NCBI GenBank assembly: GCA_944470555.2
Contig: OX104127.1
Coordinates: forward strand, 113,488,741 to 113,552,740
Origin: Heterobilharzia americana
Lineage: Eukaryota > Platyhelminthes > Trematoda > Strigeidida > Schistosomatidae
Length of the DNA: 64,000 nucleotides
Reading direction: 5' to 3'
In this document: piece by piece, positions 47,540 to 58,289 of the stretch
Numbering within the stretch: position 1 is the stretch's first letter
Layout: each line of letters begins with the position of its first letter
Position numbers and translations under genes: made by a program
Notes under the pieces: generated by a model
The model's database searches: none
Told to the model about the DNA's origin: nothing
The model's input: only the letters and a program-made list of their open reading frames with translations

Positions 47540-50230
47540 TTAGTTTCTGTTTTGATGCTTGAGATTTCTCGTTACTATACAGAGCTGATCTGATCGATTT
47601 TTGTTGGCAGATGGGTTTTTATGTACATGACTTGTTACTAGGGGTTTATGGAAACTTACTGACTTCTACGGTTCTCAAACTCATGTCGATGCATGAGGAA
47701 TACCAACTTTAAACACATAGCAGGGATAGGTGGAAATACTATTCGAATAGTGTTTTATTTACCTGAGTTTAAAAGGGTTTCTTACAGTGGTTAGCACCAA
47801 AATAGTCTATACAGCTGAAAATCTACTGAATGAACGTTACAGGAGTTTGATATTGTAAAGCATAAAATGAAACCACAACATTTCACTGAGATATAAACAT
47901 TATTGACCATCTAATAGACTCTTTAGGATAACCTATTTTATTAGTCTCAACTTTTGTTTGAATGGATTCTCATGAGAACGAATGATCTGGTAGCATCTTA
48001 GATATGCTAAACCTTTTGTGAATGCACACCAAATTCTAAAAAAAGCATGTATGGTATTACATTTACGGATATATAGCCAGAACAACTACTTGCTATTTCA
48101 CAATTATGTCAATCCTTGTTATCGAATTATAAATTGAATCAATGTAAGGTTTATGTTGAAAATTTTGAAGGATCTGAAGATAATTTATTCAAAATCTTTG
48201 GAGGGAAATTCATTCATCGTTAGATAGTAATGTTGATAAATTTATGTTGGTATAACATCTGTTCGGGAAATGTGGACAAGTGCATAGCTATTTATAATCC
48301 TTCATAGTATCACTTAAATTTTCCACAAGGTTGTTTTTAATTATCTTTCAGGAAGATAATATATAAAGATATGTATTTATATACCAGATATCTAAGCGCC
48401 ATCCAAGATAAAACAGTAACCTTCTGTATGACTATAAGAGAGGAATTTAGTTTATATCAAGTGGATTCGATAAATTAAGTACTGAAGAAGATATTTTACC
48501 TGATTGATTGTGCGTCTACGATTATGTCGGTTCAAGTGATTTTGTTTCGTAACTTAGTGTACTATTTACGGATCAAAGAAATACTCTGAATAAATGCAGA
48601 TTACTGACGTGGTAAAATTCCACTATTATATGTGAGCTTATGGTTGTGTAGAAGAAAATGTATTTCGTTCTACTGTGCTGATTGAAGATGGAAATGTTTC
48701 AACCATCCTTTTCCAACCGCGGCATCTTGATTCATCAATCAGTGAAATTTGTTGACATAAGAAATTCCAACAAATGGGAATATAAGCACTTACATGGAGG
48801 AAATCAAAGTGTACACTAGACATGTGTCTAAATGGTGTCTTCCCATAACCCTCATTCTTTATTAGTGTTAATAAATTGTTAGATTCTGGTTATTTTAATC
48901 ATATTGTGTTGAAATATTTTAGTCATCCTTGTAATAAATGCGAAATCGAACAGAACCGATACATCTCTATATCTTCTATTGCTATAGAGCAGGGAAACTC
49001 AGTGAATAATAAAAAATCTGAGATCAAAATCTTCATGCTATGAATACAACGGTTTGGTGAACATGAAAATCAGCGACAAACTCTGCTGGCACTTGTTTTC
49101 ATATTAAGGCAAAGTTTTTCTATTCCGTTTTGTTTTGTAATAACTGTCGTGACAACGTAACTTCAGTTTACTATTTTGCTATCCAAAAAAAGATAACTCT
49201 TAGTTTTAGAAAAGTGAACCACGAGAGAATCAAATGTAAGTGAAGACTCATTTAAAGCGGAGGTAAAAGTTATGATTTAAGGGTTTTTTCTAATACTTAG
49301 TTTTGAGGAAAAGGAATGATTTTGAAAAATTATACCAAAGTTTAGTAAACCTTCCAAGAAATAAGACGAAAAGTAAGGTTAGACTGCGTTTGTAAATTGG
49401 GACGTAGATAACAACACTACTGTAGCTAACCGGTTATGTGCACTAAATCTGTACTCAACCTTTAGGTGGATTAGGCTATGTTTATTACAGTATTAAATAG
49501 CTCTTTATCTTCTCTGTTCATTGTTTTTCAGTAATATTAACGGTGATCTGTATTTTTTTCACCAGTGAAGAGTGAGGTATAACCGATTTTTTAAAGTCCA
49601 GAAGAGGTGTCAAATGATTCTTCAAACAAAACTAGAGATAATGGTTGTGGGCTAAAAGCGCTTAATAACCTTTTACAATGATATATTATTGAGAGTTTTC
49701 AGCTTTAAGTTAACAAACAATGACAAGCAGCTTAAGAGTGCACATAATAGCTACACCCAACACTTGATTTTGATTCATTTGCTGAGTGATAATCAGCAGT
49801 GGTTCTATGAAGTAATTAGTAAAAAACAATAACTAATTTAGAGTTGGTTATGTCTAGTGAAAGATAAGTATCACAATGTGCTTCTGTGCTATACAATGTA
49901 TACTACGTTTCGCAAAACAGAAGTGGCTTCATCATTAAAGAGATATTATTTTTGTGCCGTATATGTTGGGTCATTTTTTGTGCCACATAAGTGCATGGAA
50001 CTGACAAGGGCAAAAGATCTGCGAATCTCATTTATAAGACTCTACCAAAATTAATTTTTTATACAATAATAACTAGACATTCAAAAGTTCTACCAATTTT
50101 CAGAAGTCAGTAATAACAATTATGGAAATATCAGACATTGGAGCGTGTGTTTCAAATTCAAGGGAATGCATTTTTTGTATGATCTGAAGAGTCACCGATA
50201 AAGTAAACAAACCACAACATGTTAGAGTGA
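47540..50230. other. AT-rich stretch without recognised genes
   Basis: No frame over 65 codons with a motif, and no RNA gene seen. Confidence 0.5.
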
Positions 50231-50234
50231 TTGA

Positions 50235-50290
50235 TCTTTTCAGTGGTTCTCCAACAGATATCAGTCCATGACGAGTGATACCTTAAAGAA
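50235..50290 (+). mobile_element. Hammerhead-SINE tail, upstream unit of a tandem
   Basis: AGTGGTTCTCCAACAGATATCAGTCC followed by GAGTGATACCTTAAAG is the family's 3' tail. It is followed, in the same orientation, by linker and a further unit that ends in the same tail at 50613-50675. Two tails about 375 bases apart with one body between them indicate a tandem (satellite-like) arrangement. Confidence 0.6.
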
Positions 50291-50680
50291 TTCTTGTCAA
50301 CTTGAGAATACACTACTGAATAATGCTCACTGGTGACATGCTTCTAGATTGATGTATAGAAATTCTAGTGAGAAGTCGTGACCAGTGAGGTCAACTAGTC
50401 AGAAGAGAAGCGTATGCCAATCGTGGATATTGAGTGGTAGTCGCGCTATATAGCGAACTAACAGAAGTTGGAATTTGTGAACCTATGAACTCTGATCAAG
50501 TGGTTGAAAAGTTAACGCGTTCACGTTAAAACACGAAGGTCCTGAGTACTATCCCTAGCTGTGTCACTGGTACGTACTAGTGAGGGGTTAAATAACTTCT
50601 CCAGAGCTTCCAGTTTTTCAACGGTTCTGCAAGTGATGTCAGTCAGGGGTGATTGCCACCTTAAAAATACTAAGGAATTT
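50291..50680 (+). mobile_element. Hammerhead-SINE unit, degenerate, tandem to the preceding tail
   Basis: Linker with CAACTTGAGAATACAC, body with CACTGGTGACATGCTT, AAGTCGTGACCAGTGAGGTC and GCGCTATATAGCGAAC, then GTGGTTGAAAAGTTAACGCG in the A-box place. The B-box region and ribozyme are heavily altered, though CCAGAGCTTCCAG marks where the ribozyme's 3' strand would be. The tail is GTTTTTCAACGGTTC then TGATGTCAGTCA. No functional ribozyme can be drawn. Confidence 0.6.
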
Positions 50681-50689
50681 GGTGGTATA

Positions 50690-53600
50690 ATCACAGAGGG
50701 GAAGGGTAGCTTAGACTTGTTCTCTCTGCAAAACATCAAGGTGTACTCAGAGTGCGAATGGACATGAAATATCGAATAGTGAACATGAAATTACTCATGC
50801 AAGTGAGTATTCTGAAGGCTCCAGAGGTACATTTTGTGTTGGCTTCACTAAAATGATGTAAGAGAGGATTTCGTAAAATCAAAATCCCAGTAATTTTGAC
50901 AATAATTATAAGCATCGTTTACAGAAGTTCTAAATGGTTAGTTAATTTTTTGAAATGGCTTTCATTCATGCTTGAGCAAGTGTAGAATGGTGAGAAAATA
51001 ATTTTGTCAATGGGAATAAAGCATAAATCAGGTGTAAAAATACAAAGGGAAACAGAAAAGCCTATGCCTTATTTTTACCAGCAGTTGACAGGCGTGGCTG
51101 TGAAGCTGTAGTTCGTTCACCGATGAAAGTACCAATAATCAATGTGGTCGTGTAAAGGCCATTATAGTTACTTTTTCAAATATACATGAAGGTAATTGGA
51201 AACTTATTAGTGTGGGCTATTGCTTACTTATGGTCTTCTTGATAAGGAAAACTAAGCACCATGTTCCCATTTGTCGGAGTTTTTTAGACACTAATGCTAA
51301 CTGTTTAGACGACCAAAGCCTGCTCCTAAATTTTCCATCTACAACTGAATAAAATTAGGTAAAGCGTAATCAGTAAACACTATCTGACGGGTATCATCCT
51401 TTGCATGGTACAGAAAGCTTTCAGTGAGAGCTAAAATCAATTGACTGGAATATATTTCCATAGCATCGTAATGACACAACGCTAACATAACCAAATGACT
51501 AACAGTGGGGCTGAGGCATATTGGTCCAAGCAGCTGAGTTCCTACTGATGAGTTACGGGATCTAACTACTTACGCCTACTGAGGTTTGGGATGCTAGTTT
51601 GCACCATTAACTGGAACGCAGTATGTGAGGTTCAATGTCTACTGAAGTGGTGTGCACAGGGTAGAATTTGACTTTTTGCAGCAAATAACAGCAGTATGAT
51701 GACATATTAGATATAATTACATGAAGAAACGACTTGAGAAAACGGGTTTATTACTGAGTATAAAACTATCGTCTTGTAAATATTCACAATAATCTATATC
51801 ATATAAGACTTCAAAAAGAAACGTTTTTGCAAAACGTCAGTGTTTCTGAATCAAACTATATTCTAATTGAAAACTTTAGTGGAACTATAAAAAATTATAC
51901 ACCCTTCTCTATCAAAACCCGGACATATCTTCAGGTATATCTATATTGTTGTCTATCAAGTGCAGATGTCTGCATTTTATTGGCTTGTGATGATGATGAC
52001 ATAAGTAAGCTGAGCATTTGACAAATCATTTTTTATTGAGCGTTTTGTGTATATAACTCATACAAATACGATTTCACTTTTTCTATATCAAAAGTGGTTT
52101 TAAATTTGTACACTTAACATATAGCTGTTTCATACCTTTGATACATTTTAATCTGAAGTAGTCTAGTGTTTTGAGTGATAAACAAAATAGCATTTTTTAT
52201 TTCACTAAAATTACTAATTCAGGTTTACGAATGTATTTATACGCACGGATTGATACAAAATTCAGTGTTGATAACTTCTAGGAACCAATGTCAATATTTC
52301 AGGTGCTTGACTGATAAAACGTGCTAAGCAGCACCGTATTTGAAGTATTTAGAATCATCCACAAAACCTTCTTCCTTAAATTTAAAGTAAAAATATAGCC
52401 TGAACTAATTAGTCATTCTAATTGGTTACTCACTTTGAGACGCCATTAAGTTTAAGGTGTACATACCTTCTACAAATTCTAATGGGTATCCAATTTGCAT
52501 GGGATATTTCGAGGAGTCAAATTTTTTTTACTTGTTTTTGAATTAATCAAGGAATTCTAGAAATTTTTATTATTTTCATGAAATAACCTGATTTCTAAGA
52601 GTAAGGCTTCATCTTGGAATCAATCGTCCAGTTAATTAAACAGTTGTTGGTGGCGAACTGGAAACTGTCAAAAATATTCTAGGTATTTGGTATCATACTG
52701 TAATAAATCCTTATAATTCATACATTAGCCAGGATACATATGTTCAAGTTATATCATCTTTCAGCTACGTTATCTATAACATGGTTTCTAACCAAAAGTA
52801 TTACTAAACAATAGCCAGCTTTCCTTACAAATGTTAGTAACTAATGATGATCTAGGATCATATTAATGGATCTTAATATTAATTCTGGCTGTGGTGTGGA
52901 TATCACGCAATCTATAGAGCATTGGGTAGGTTTTTCAGTCGTTCATAAAGTAAAAGGCATCGTTTCGTAATGTTTGTTGAAGTGGATGAGTGCCTAAGGG
53001 ATAACTGGCAGTGAATAACACTATGTAAAACGATCAGATTCGAATACCTCTGGAGTAGTTTCTCAATATTTACACTGCGAAATATATTAATGACACTAGA
53101 ACAGGTTTCTCTGCAGTAATGTTATCTTATTTCTACGCCGAGAATGCAATTCTTAGGCTTTTTATAAACCTATGATCTCACTGAAATAAACCTTAGTTTT
53201 TGGTAAATATTACACGTAAAAGTAAAATTTGAAACCTATATTTTGCTGCACAAAGGCGGTAAGTTCCTTTTGGCATAAACGTATGAGTTGTTGCAAAACA
53301 TTGGCTTCTATCAAAAAAATTGATTTTCAAAAGTCAGTTAAATTAATTATTCAGCAAAATAAATCCCTTTGAAACCTGCAATAATATAGATGTCGCCGCC
53401 AAAAGTCAACGGAACAAAACTGAAGGTGCTTATAATTCAGTGTGTAATGTATTGAAGTAAAGTATTTCTCAGTGACTATGAACAACTGGTGCCATATGTG
53501 CGATACTTTACGCTTTGCTAAAAATTCTATCTTCATCTGCTTCAGGTTTGTTAATATAACAGTAAAACTTAGACCCGTGGTTGAATGAAATTCCATTTTG

Positions 53601-55600
53601 GTTAGTTTTTTAGTCATATCACCCAGTAAAACAGTATCATTTACTGGACTGTCTCTTGGAAATAACTTATTGTTCATAGTCGTATCAAGATAATTCCATA
53701 ACTTCAAGACATGGTTTACATAGTTCTAAGAGGGCAAGAAAGTTGGAACAATAAATATTGCTGTTTCACTGTGTAGTACATCTAGTAAATCAACTAAACT
53801 GGAATTACTTCTGGTCTGTTTCGTTTTCAACTAGTAAAATTAGAAGAGGAGAACCATGTAAAAAATAAATCAGTGGGCTGGTGTGATATTTATCAAGATG
53901 AGGTCAATACGAGTGCACAGGAAGCCTGATTACAACACGTAGACACAATCATAGGATATTCATTTTTGGAAAGAATGTCATCTTAGTGATGAATGGTTTA
54001 TATGTGTACACGTGACATGATATTCATTTAATTAAGCTATTATTACCTTTCGCTTCTCGATAAAGGGAAATATATTGTGAATAAATCAAATGAAGGCATA
54101 ATTTTTCAGACCTGATTTTGATAAAGTAGCTCTAAATACTACAAAGCCTTCTGACATATTAGCATGCTAGAAAACAAAATAGACTACCAGTTTTAAGGTT
54201 TACGAAGTAATTTTTCAAAGGTTAGCATTCTATAAACCTCTAATTACGGAAGAAAAACCAATAAGGTTTTGCGATCGATAATTACTGAAGTGACAGAAAT
54301 ATTATTACAAGTAATATTTAACAATACTTAACTCGGTTTTGTTGAAAATAACCTAACCAATTTTGACCTACGCATTTAAATTCGTAGTAAATGGTGTACT
54401 GGGTTCATTGTTTGTACTTATAAAATTAAAGTTGTAAATGCAAGTTGTTAAAGTTAGTAAAAACTGATTCACAGTAAATAGTTGACATTGAAGATCTTGA
54501 CGAAATACAGTGTCGAAATAATCCCCAACGGTTAACATGAAGTATCAGAAGAATAAAGTGAGTAGATTAAAGAATCAATACCTAGACTCCACACAGTTCG
54601 TATGGAAGGTATAATTTCGATGACAGACACTAAAACTACTTGGTTTCAACTTATGTGAATGTTTAGTTTATATTAGCGCTATTCAAACCGAAGGAAGTTT
54701 GAAACTCAGTACGCCATAGCGCTGAGAACTATTAACGGTTGTATTTAAGTCTTGTCGACGAAATCAGAGCCCAAACGACAAAATCTAGATTATGGGGAAA
54801 ATGTATTCCTCAGTTATGATTGGCTATGTAGCTTACTGGTAAGTTATTCTGTAGTGAAAATACGGCACGATATACCAGTTAAATTATGATTAGGAAGCCA
54901 TAAAAAACGGAAAAACACTGTGCTCTTCAGTCTATCCAAAATCAGCAACCAGTAGGATTTCTAATTGCGGATAAAGTTAGTTTCTTTCAAAAAAACCTCA
55001 TGAATTTATTATCAACTGTTAAAATCGGATACATTTTATTTCATTCTTCCTCAGAAAACGGTGAAATTTGGGTAGTTTCATGTTAAATAAAGGGTTCTAG
55101 AATGAACTATAAAGAATGCTAGGCATTTTGAAGAACTTTATAGCCAGTGTGAATTAAATTAAATTCTAACTTCTGTAAAGAATGCAATTTGAGTATGAAA
55201 TACAAACAGACAAATTAAATGCATGTTACTCTCATTTTTAAAATAGCGAATGGGTCTGAGGTCGTACTTTTTAATGACCAATTTATTATGATTTGGTACC
55301 AAGATCATCTGACCAAATACTGGGTGAAGTATTTGGGCTTGTAATGCGACTGGTGTATGAATATCCTTGTTAGGTTGCTTTAGCAGCTGTTTCATACATG
55401 GAATCCTCTCAGCTAGAGTTCCGCTCAACAACCCAGGGTATGTTTATACTATTTTCATGTCCTATTATCAAGAAACATGTGTGAAAGTTTATTTTTAACC
55501 GAAATGAGTATTTCTGTCAACTCGGATTTTAGTTTTATTCGTTACCATAATGAGATTTGCTTCGGACTACTGCAAGCGAAATGGAGCTAATTAGTTGGAA
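50690..55600. other. AT-rich stretch, probably intron or 3' side of the GPCR gene
   Basis: The GPCR exon on the minus strand ends in a splice donor at 55656, so its next exon, encoding the end of TM7 and the cytoplasmic tail, should lie at lower coordinates. I searched for an NPxxY-like segment followed by an FR-type helix 8 and found none I could defend. A 118-codon minus-strand frame (53707-53351) has no motif; its upstream flank carries the dispersed repeat also seen at 2.3 and 36.4 kb. Confidence 0.45.
53690..53740 (-). repeat. Short dispersed repeat (partners at 2.3 and 36.4 kb)
   Basis: CATGGTTTACATAGTTCTAA and flanks match the other two copies in the same orientation. Confidence 0.4.
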
Positions 55601-55648
55601 CATCAGACTATTTTCTTGTCTAACAAATATTGTGAAAAGACAAACCGA

Positions 55649-55659
55649 TGACCTACCTG
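55649..55659 (-). other. Splice donor of the GPCR exon
   Basis: Minus strand CAG then GTAGGT with GT at 55656-55655. The reading frame continues only 17 more codons before a stop, and TM7 is incomplete without a further exon. Confidence 0.8.
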
Positions 55660-57057
55660 ATGGAATACTGAAGGTGGATTAAAATTGAACAGTGTTATGA
55701 ATGCATAAATACACAAACAAACAGTAGTCGGTACCTCCGTTATCAAGAATATTCCTAGTATGACAAGCATCATTTTCGATGTGGAATCTGTGTCAGTAGA
55801 ATTTGTACGTGATGATTTCTGTTTGATAAATCTGTCACATGAAGTTTGGTGGGCTTTTGTTGCCACAACCGTTGTCGTGGTTGTTGTCAGTAAATTAGCT
55901 GATGTTTTAAACTGTTCATTTATACTGATTTCTCTTTGATTACGTCTATCTTTTTGTACCACATTTATCTCTCCCCTTTGTTCTTCTTTCCCCAAAAGCT
56001 GTGATTCAGTACCATTTTTATTGAGTAGAACCTGTCGGTTTTCATTCTTAATCTGCAATAATTTTTGTCTATTCTGTATAAAACGTCTTAAAGCCATAAT
56101 CAGCAGGCCAGTTAGTATAGTCAGCATGATACATGGTATCAGATTGACAATAAATACACGAATCAATAATAAACTGAAGAACGCCGTTTGACTCATTGGA
56201 GTACATTTCATCAAGTTGATTTTCAAAAATGAAATATAATTCATATCGCCCCTCTGTTCATCAGTACTAAGAGTGAAAGAAATGTGTTCAGAGCCAATGA
56301 AATTTGTTGACGTAGACGGAGTGAGCAATAACATTGATGACGATTGTGAAGACAGGGATAAAGGCGTTGATGTTGATGATGAAATACAGTATTCCAGAGC
56401 ATTTACAAAATATGTTACAATCATATGTGGTAGCTGAAGTATTAATCCTGCTACAACAGTTAAAATAATCAGCCACTGAACTGGTCTTGATTGGCACAAA
56501 TAAATACGATTCGCTTTCAATGGAAATTGTACGTAAATGAATCTCTGCAAAGCCAGTAATACTGTTAACCAGATTGAGGAAGTATGACAGACTGTTGGCA
56601 GGATTGTAGTCAGATAAAATGCGGTATAACCTTTGAAGACCGTTAAGTTTTCTGAAAACAAGTTACTTGTTAAAAAGCACAAATATACAGGTAATGGCAA
56701 TAGAACTGTAAGCAAGTCACATATAGCTATGCCTAACAGAATAATATTTGTTGAATTACGCATTTTTGGATGAGTCAGTACAACTGATGTTAAACAGTTT
56801 GTTATAATTGTAAAAAAGATAACGAATGGTTGTACATATGTTTGGAGAATATATCGTAAGTGAAAGCTGGATATGAAGCCTGGAACACGTGAACAATAAG
56901 ATGTTTGTGAGGTACCGTGTAAATCTATGTACTTTTTAAACAACGGTAAACTGTTTGTTTTGAACATATTTATTGTTGACATGTTTGGTGTTGACTGATC
57001 AACTGAATTAATATCAATATTCAGCTGAATTGCAACATTTGCTGCATCAATCAATTC
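55657..57057 (-). CDS. Peptide-type GPCR, large internal exon (TM1 to start of TM7)
   Basis: A class A receptor with seven membrane passes, likely at the plasma membrane of nerve or muscle and coupled to G proteins. The 467-codon exon is open in phase 0 from GAA at 57057. In residue numbers counted from TTG at 57054: TM1 about 71-94; TM2 103-126 with CDLL (Asp113 in the conserved position); TM3 147-172 with LPTVCHTSSIWLTVLLALQ then QRF in place of DRY; TM4 191-214 with Trp194; long extracellular loop 2 to 285; TM5 290-320 with Pro307; a third cytoplasmic loop of about 107 residues with a poly-Thr run; TM6 428-452 with FLITEVP. TM7 is cut by the donor after SVFHQ. The wording around TM3 and TM6 suggests the sex-peptide/myoinhibitory-peptide receptor group or a related FMRFamide-type receptor; this is a judgement from memory. 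The expected cysteine at the top of TM3 is absent. The first in-frame ATG is at 56982, so translation may start there or in an upstream exon. Confidence 0.85.
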
Positions 57058-57072
57058 CTAAAAAGAAATCCA
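57058..57072 (-). other. Splice acceptor of the GPCR exon
   Basis: Minus strand reads TTTCTTTTTAG directly before GAATTG; AG occupies 57059-57058. The TAG is also an in-frame stop if read through, so the coding exon cannot extend further upstream. It may receive either a cis exon or a trans-spliced leader, since schistosomes use both. Confidence 0.75.
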
Positions 57073-58027
57073 TTGAAAAAATGAAATAAGAGTATTACAG
57101 CTATACGAACGAAATAGTTTTATCCAGTAGGATAAATTGAAATAATTGAAGTCCCTAATGGTTGAGTTCATCTGTTAGACATCATTGACTTTTAAGTTCT
57201 TCTGCTTAGATGTACCACATCATCTAGACGAGGTTTACAGTTAGTAAACTGAAGGAAGCAGTCGTTACTCCATACAGGAAACAAAGTATCGTGAAATTGA
57301 CTCAGTTTAGTTTTCGCTGCATATATTTTTACTCAGGTGCCTCTCATAGGTGATACATCCTTGTGCTAAATATATATATATATCGCTTGGTTTCTTTAAA
57401 ACACAAAAAAGGCAGCAATAAGAATAAAAGTTTATCCTACAGTCGGATGTTTACAAAATTTAATGGTTTATATGCATTTTTTGATGGGCTTGGAAAGTTC
57501 TCCACACCTTTTTAGAGAGCTCTTGAACCAATCCCAGTCTCACAAGTATGATCACGTAATTTTTCCTAAACTTTTTCCATGTCGTGATTGTCTGTGAAGG
57601 CTTATCAAGGATATCCAGGCTTCCATGAAGAGTCCATTACGATAGGTGATACAAAAAAGTATTAAACCTGTATTATTTTAAAGACTGTTTCGAAACAATT
57701 ACGATTGATGTTCATGAAATAGAAAGTCTGATTTCACATCACCTACTAAACTTGTTTACTTCTCAACGATTAGTTACCATACGTATAGGAGATACTAACT
57801 ACAGTTGTTGGTCTAAGTTGAATACTCTCAAAACAGAGTTTAATATGTACTTTAATTTTGAATATTTAAGTGAGTGAAACATACTTGATACAGTAAATCA
57901 GGTCAAAAATCAGTGTTATTAGTTTCACAGTTTGTACTGTTCAGTAACGGATTCCTTTGAGTGACGATATGAGATGTGTACTCACTTGGCTCTTCATTAT
58001 CCGATAAAAAGTAGTAAACCAGTGGTC
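57073..58027. other. Probable intron or 5' flank of the GPCR gene
   Basis: AT-rich, no further exon recognised. A short TA run lies at 57371-57382. Confidence 0.45.
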
Positions 58028-58043
58028 AAATATATCGACAATC
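58028..58043. repeat. Left target-site duplication (16 bp)
   Basis: AAATATATCGACAATC, repeated exactly at 58271-58286 on the other side of a fold-back SINE. Confidence 0.85.
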
Positions 58044-58152
58044 TAGAAGTAGTATTCATCATGGACTGACATCAGTTGGGGAACCATTGAAAATCTGGGA
58101 GCACTGGACAGCTGTTTCGTCTTAGTATGGGACTCCTCAGATGTAGGCACCC
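58044..58152 (-). mobile_element. Hammerhead-SINE, minus-strand arm of a fold-back insertion
   Basis: In minus orientation: GGTGGGTGCC, ribozyme core CTGAGGAG (58140-58133), TCC-CATACTA-AGAC as stem II with one mismatch, GAAA (58118-58115), the palindromic ACAGCTGT, GTC, CAGTGC, then the tail CCCAGATTTTCAATGGTTCC, CCAACTGATGTCAGTCC and GATGAATACTACTTCT. The 5' strand of stem I is lost, since the copy is truncated just there (TGCCTACAT in place of GCACTG). Positions 58045-58119 form one arm of a 75-base inverted repeat. Confidence 0.8.
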
Positions 58153-58270
58153 ACCACCCGGCCAGAGGTCGAAACAGCTGTCCAGTGCTCCCAGATTTTC
58201 AATGGTTCCCCAACTGATATCAGTCCGTGATGAATACTACTTCTAAATTAAAAATCCCCACTCATCTCAA
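58153..58270 (+). mobile_element. Hammerhead-SINE, plus-strand arm of a fold-back insertion
   Basis: Plus orientation from CGAAACAGCTGTCCAGTGC (58170 on) through the same tail to TCCCCACTCATCTCAA, directly before the right target duplication. Positions 58170-58244 are complementary to 58045-58119 at 73 of 75 positions, with a 50-base spacer. Only the 3' half of the ribozyme is present in this arm. Confidence 0.8.
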
Positions 58271-58286
58271 AAATATATCGACAATC
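58271..58286. repeat. Right target-site duplication (16 bp)
   Basis: AAATATATCGACAATC, identical to 58028-58043. Confidence 0.85.
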
Positions 58287-58289
58287 GTT

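Noticed and set aside
51545..51575. CTGATGAG as a hammerhead core
   Set aside because: No GAAA partner, no stem II complement and no cleavage site at the right distance.
53351..53707. 118-codon minus-strand frame, considered as a lost GPCR exon
   Set aside because: It has no TM7 pattern or helix 8, and a dispersed repeat lies at its start.
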